From NCBI GenBank assembly GCA_023659785.1, contig JAGXOR010000082.1:1-6298 (forward strand): DNA of 6,298 nucleotides, read 5' to 3'. This stretch comes from Methanomicrobia archaeon LH_S13. GTDB lineage: Archaea; Halobacteriota; Syntropharchaeia; Alkanophagales; Methanospirareceae. Below the pieces are notes generated by a model, which saw nothing but the letters and a program-made list of their open reading frames with translations, had not been told where the DNA came from and ran no database searches. Shown piece by piece: positions 5,943 through 6,298 of the stretch. Each line of letters opens with the position of its first letter. The first letter of the stretch is position 1. The translations under genes were made by a program, and so were the position numbers.

Positions 5943-6119
5943 TCAGTTAACTATATCGTGCATGGAAAGGTCCTCGATGTTTAGCATTTGTAGAGTTTCT
6001 AAAACCTTTTCTCTGTCCTCCTCACCACTTCGCTAGCCGATATGCGGACGTCTGCCCATGAGAACAACATCGATGACAGTGGTTGGAAATACCTGAGTAG
6101 CACTTTGTGGGATATATTG
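5943..6119 (-). pseudogene. Internal fragment of a FecE/BtuD-type ABC transporter ATPase
   Basis: The fragment reads YIPQSATQVFPTTVIDVVLM then GRRPHIG, an in-frame TAG at 6035-6033, then RSGEEDREKVLETLQMLNIE and DLSMHDIVN, with TGA at 5945-5943. In ATPases of iron-siderophore, haem and cobalamin importers, the Q-loop (VPQ) and the helical domain with MGRxPh and a following acidic Glu-Asp helix appear in exactly this order. The Walker A part before it and the LSGG signature, Walker B and H-loop after it are absent, so the piece cannot hydrolyse ATP. The TAG falls where relatives often have Trp (TGG to TAG is one change). Upstream it is fused in frame to a transposase fragment. A third metal or cofactor uptake gene is thus dead in this window. 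Confidence 0.75.
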
Positions 6120-6298
6120 CCTCTCGCCTGGAGCTCGCTTTTTGTTGATTCTGATATTCCGCAACTTATCCATGATGCTCAAGGGGTGATCCCGAGCACC
6201 TCTTTTCATCGTCGCGGTGGAGCCTTTGGGATTAGTTCCGTGATATCCTTTGTCACGGTACACGACCTCACCTTCCTTGGATAAGTCAATCTGGCTGT
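6120..6298 (-). pseudogene. C-terminal part of an IS5-like DDE transposase, cut at its end
   Basis: The frame enters from beyond the window end and reads IDLSKEGEVVYRDKGYHGTN, then MKRGARDHPLSIMDKLRN and KKRAPGER. This matches the late catalytic region of IS5/IS4-type DDE transposases, with an Asp in the YRDKGY motif and the Glu in the Arg-Ala-x-Gly-Glu-Arg motif as the last catalytic residue. Homology ends immediately after GER at about 6120, where a normal protein continues for some tens of residues. The frame passes straight into ABC ATPase sequence. The element's end on this side is therefore missing and the gene is truncated. Whether the part outside the window is intact cannot be seen. 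Confidence 0.7.

Noticed and set aside
6033..6035. In-frame TAG read as pyrrolysine
   Set aside because: Methanogen relatives can decode TAG as pyrrolysine, but this fragment lacks Walker A, the LSGG signature and Walker B, so it is already dead, and a TGG-to-TAG nonsense change is simpler.
1..6298. CRISPR array, tRNA or rRNA gene, att site
   Set aside because: I saw no regularly spaced repeats, no cloverleaf with a T-loop GGTTCRANNCC pattern, and no rRNA-like stretch on either strand.

Overview
The window looks archaeal. It carries tiaS, whose product makes agmatidine in archaeal tRNA-Ile2. The M50 membrane protease has an archaeal type of layout, a TATA-like element sits about 27 nt ahead of an apparently leaderless start, and the transposon genes (IS607-type tnpA/tnpB and an IS5-like DDE transposase) are of kinds common in methanogen and ANME-type Euryarchaeota. 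I cannot fix the lineage further; a methanogen or ANME relative is a guess.

Only two complete, intact-looking genes are present, in the middle and divergently transcribed from a 131-bp spacer: an M50 (site-2 type) protease with two PDZ-like domains on the minus strand (2570-4198), and tiaS on the plus strand (4330-5670). Both flanks are gene graveyards read on the minus strand.

Left flank, in transcription order (descending coordinates): the right-end remnant of an IS200/IS605-type element just past the protease stop (about 2425-2563, plus strand); a ZIP-family metal transporter with an internal deletion (about 2050-2385); a class I SAM methyltransferase with an internal deletion and a frameshift (about 1776-2067); a FeoB ferrous iron transporter that lacks its G1-G3 region, is frameshifted, has lost the start of its membrane domain and is cut at the C-terminus (903-1778); and an IS607-type element with a resolvase gene reduced to its DNA-binding domain (655-903) and an open tnpB running off the window (1-683). 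Open tnpB, the ZIP/FeoB/methyltransferase pieces and several frame joins are visible only by reading across frames.

Right flank, minus strand: an IS5-like transposase C-terminus that enters from beyond the window (6120-6298) is joined in frame to an internal piece of an iron-siderophore/cobalamin type ABC ATPase (5943-6119), which carries an in-frame TAG. It is followed by a short unrecognised broken gene (about 5639-5877) convergent with tiaS.

The common theme is loss of metal-uptake genes (ZIP, FeoB, FecE/BtuD-like ATPase) through deletions at mobile-element borders, while the housekeeping pair between them is kept. I do not see a clearly new functional system. The best candidates for a second look are the HTH-only TnpA plus TnpB pair, the intact 174-codon methyltransferase-FeoB chimera, and the stranded IS605-type right-end hairpin.
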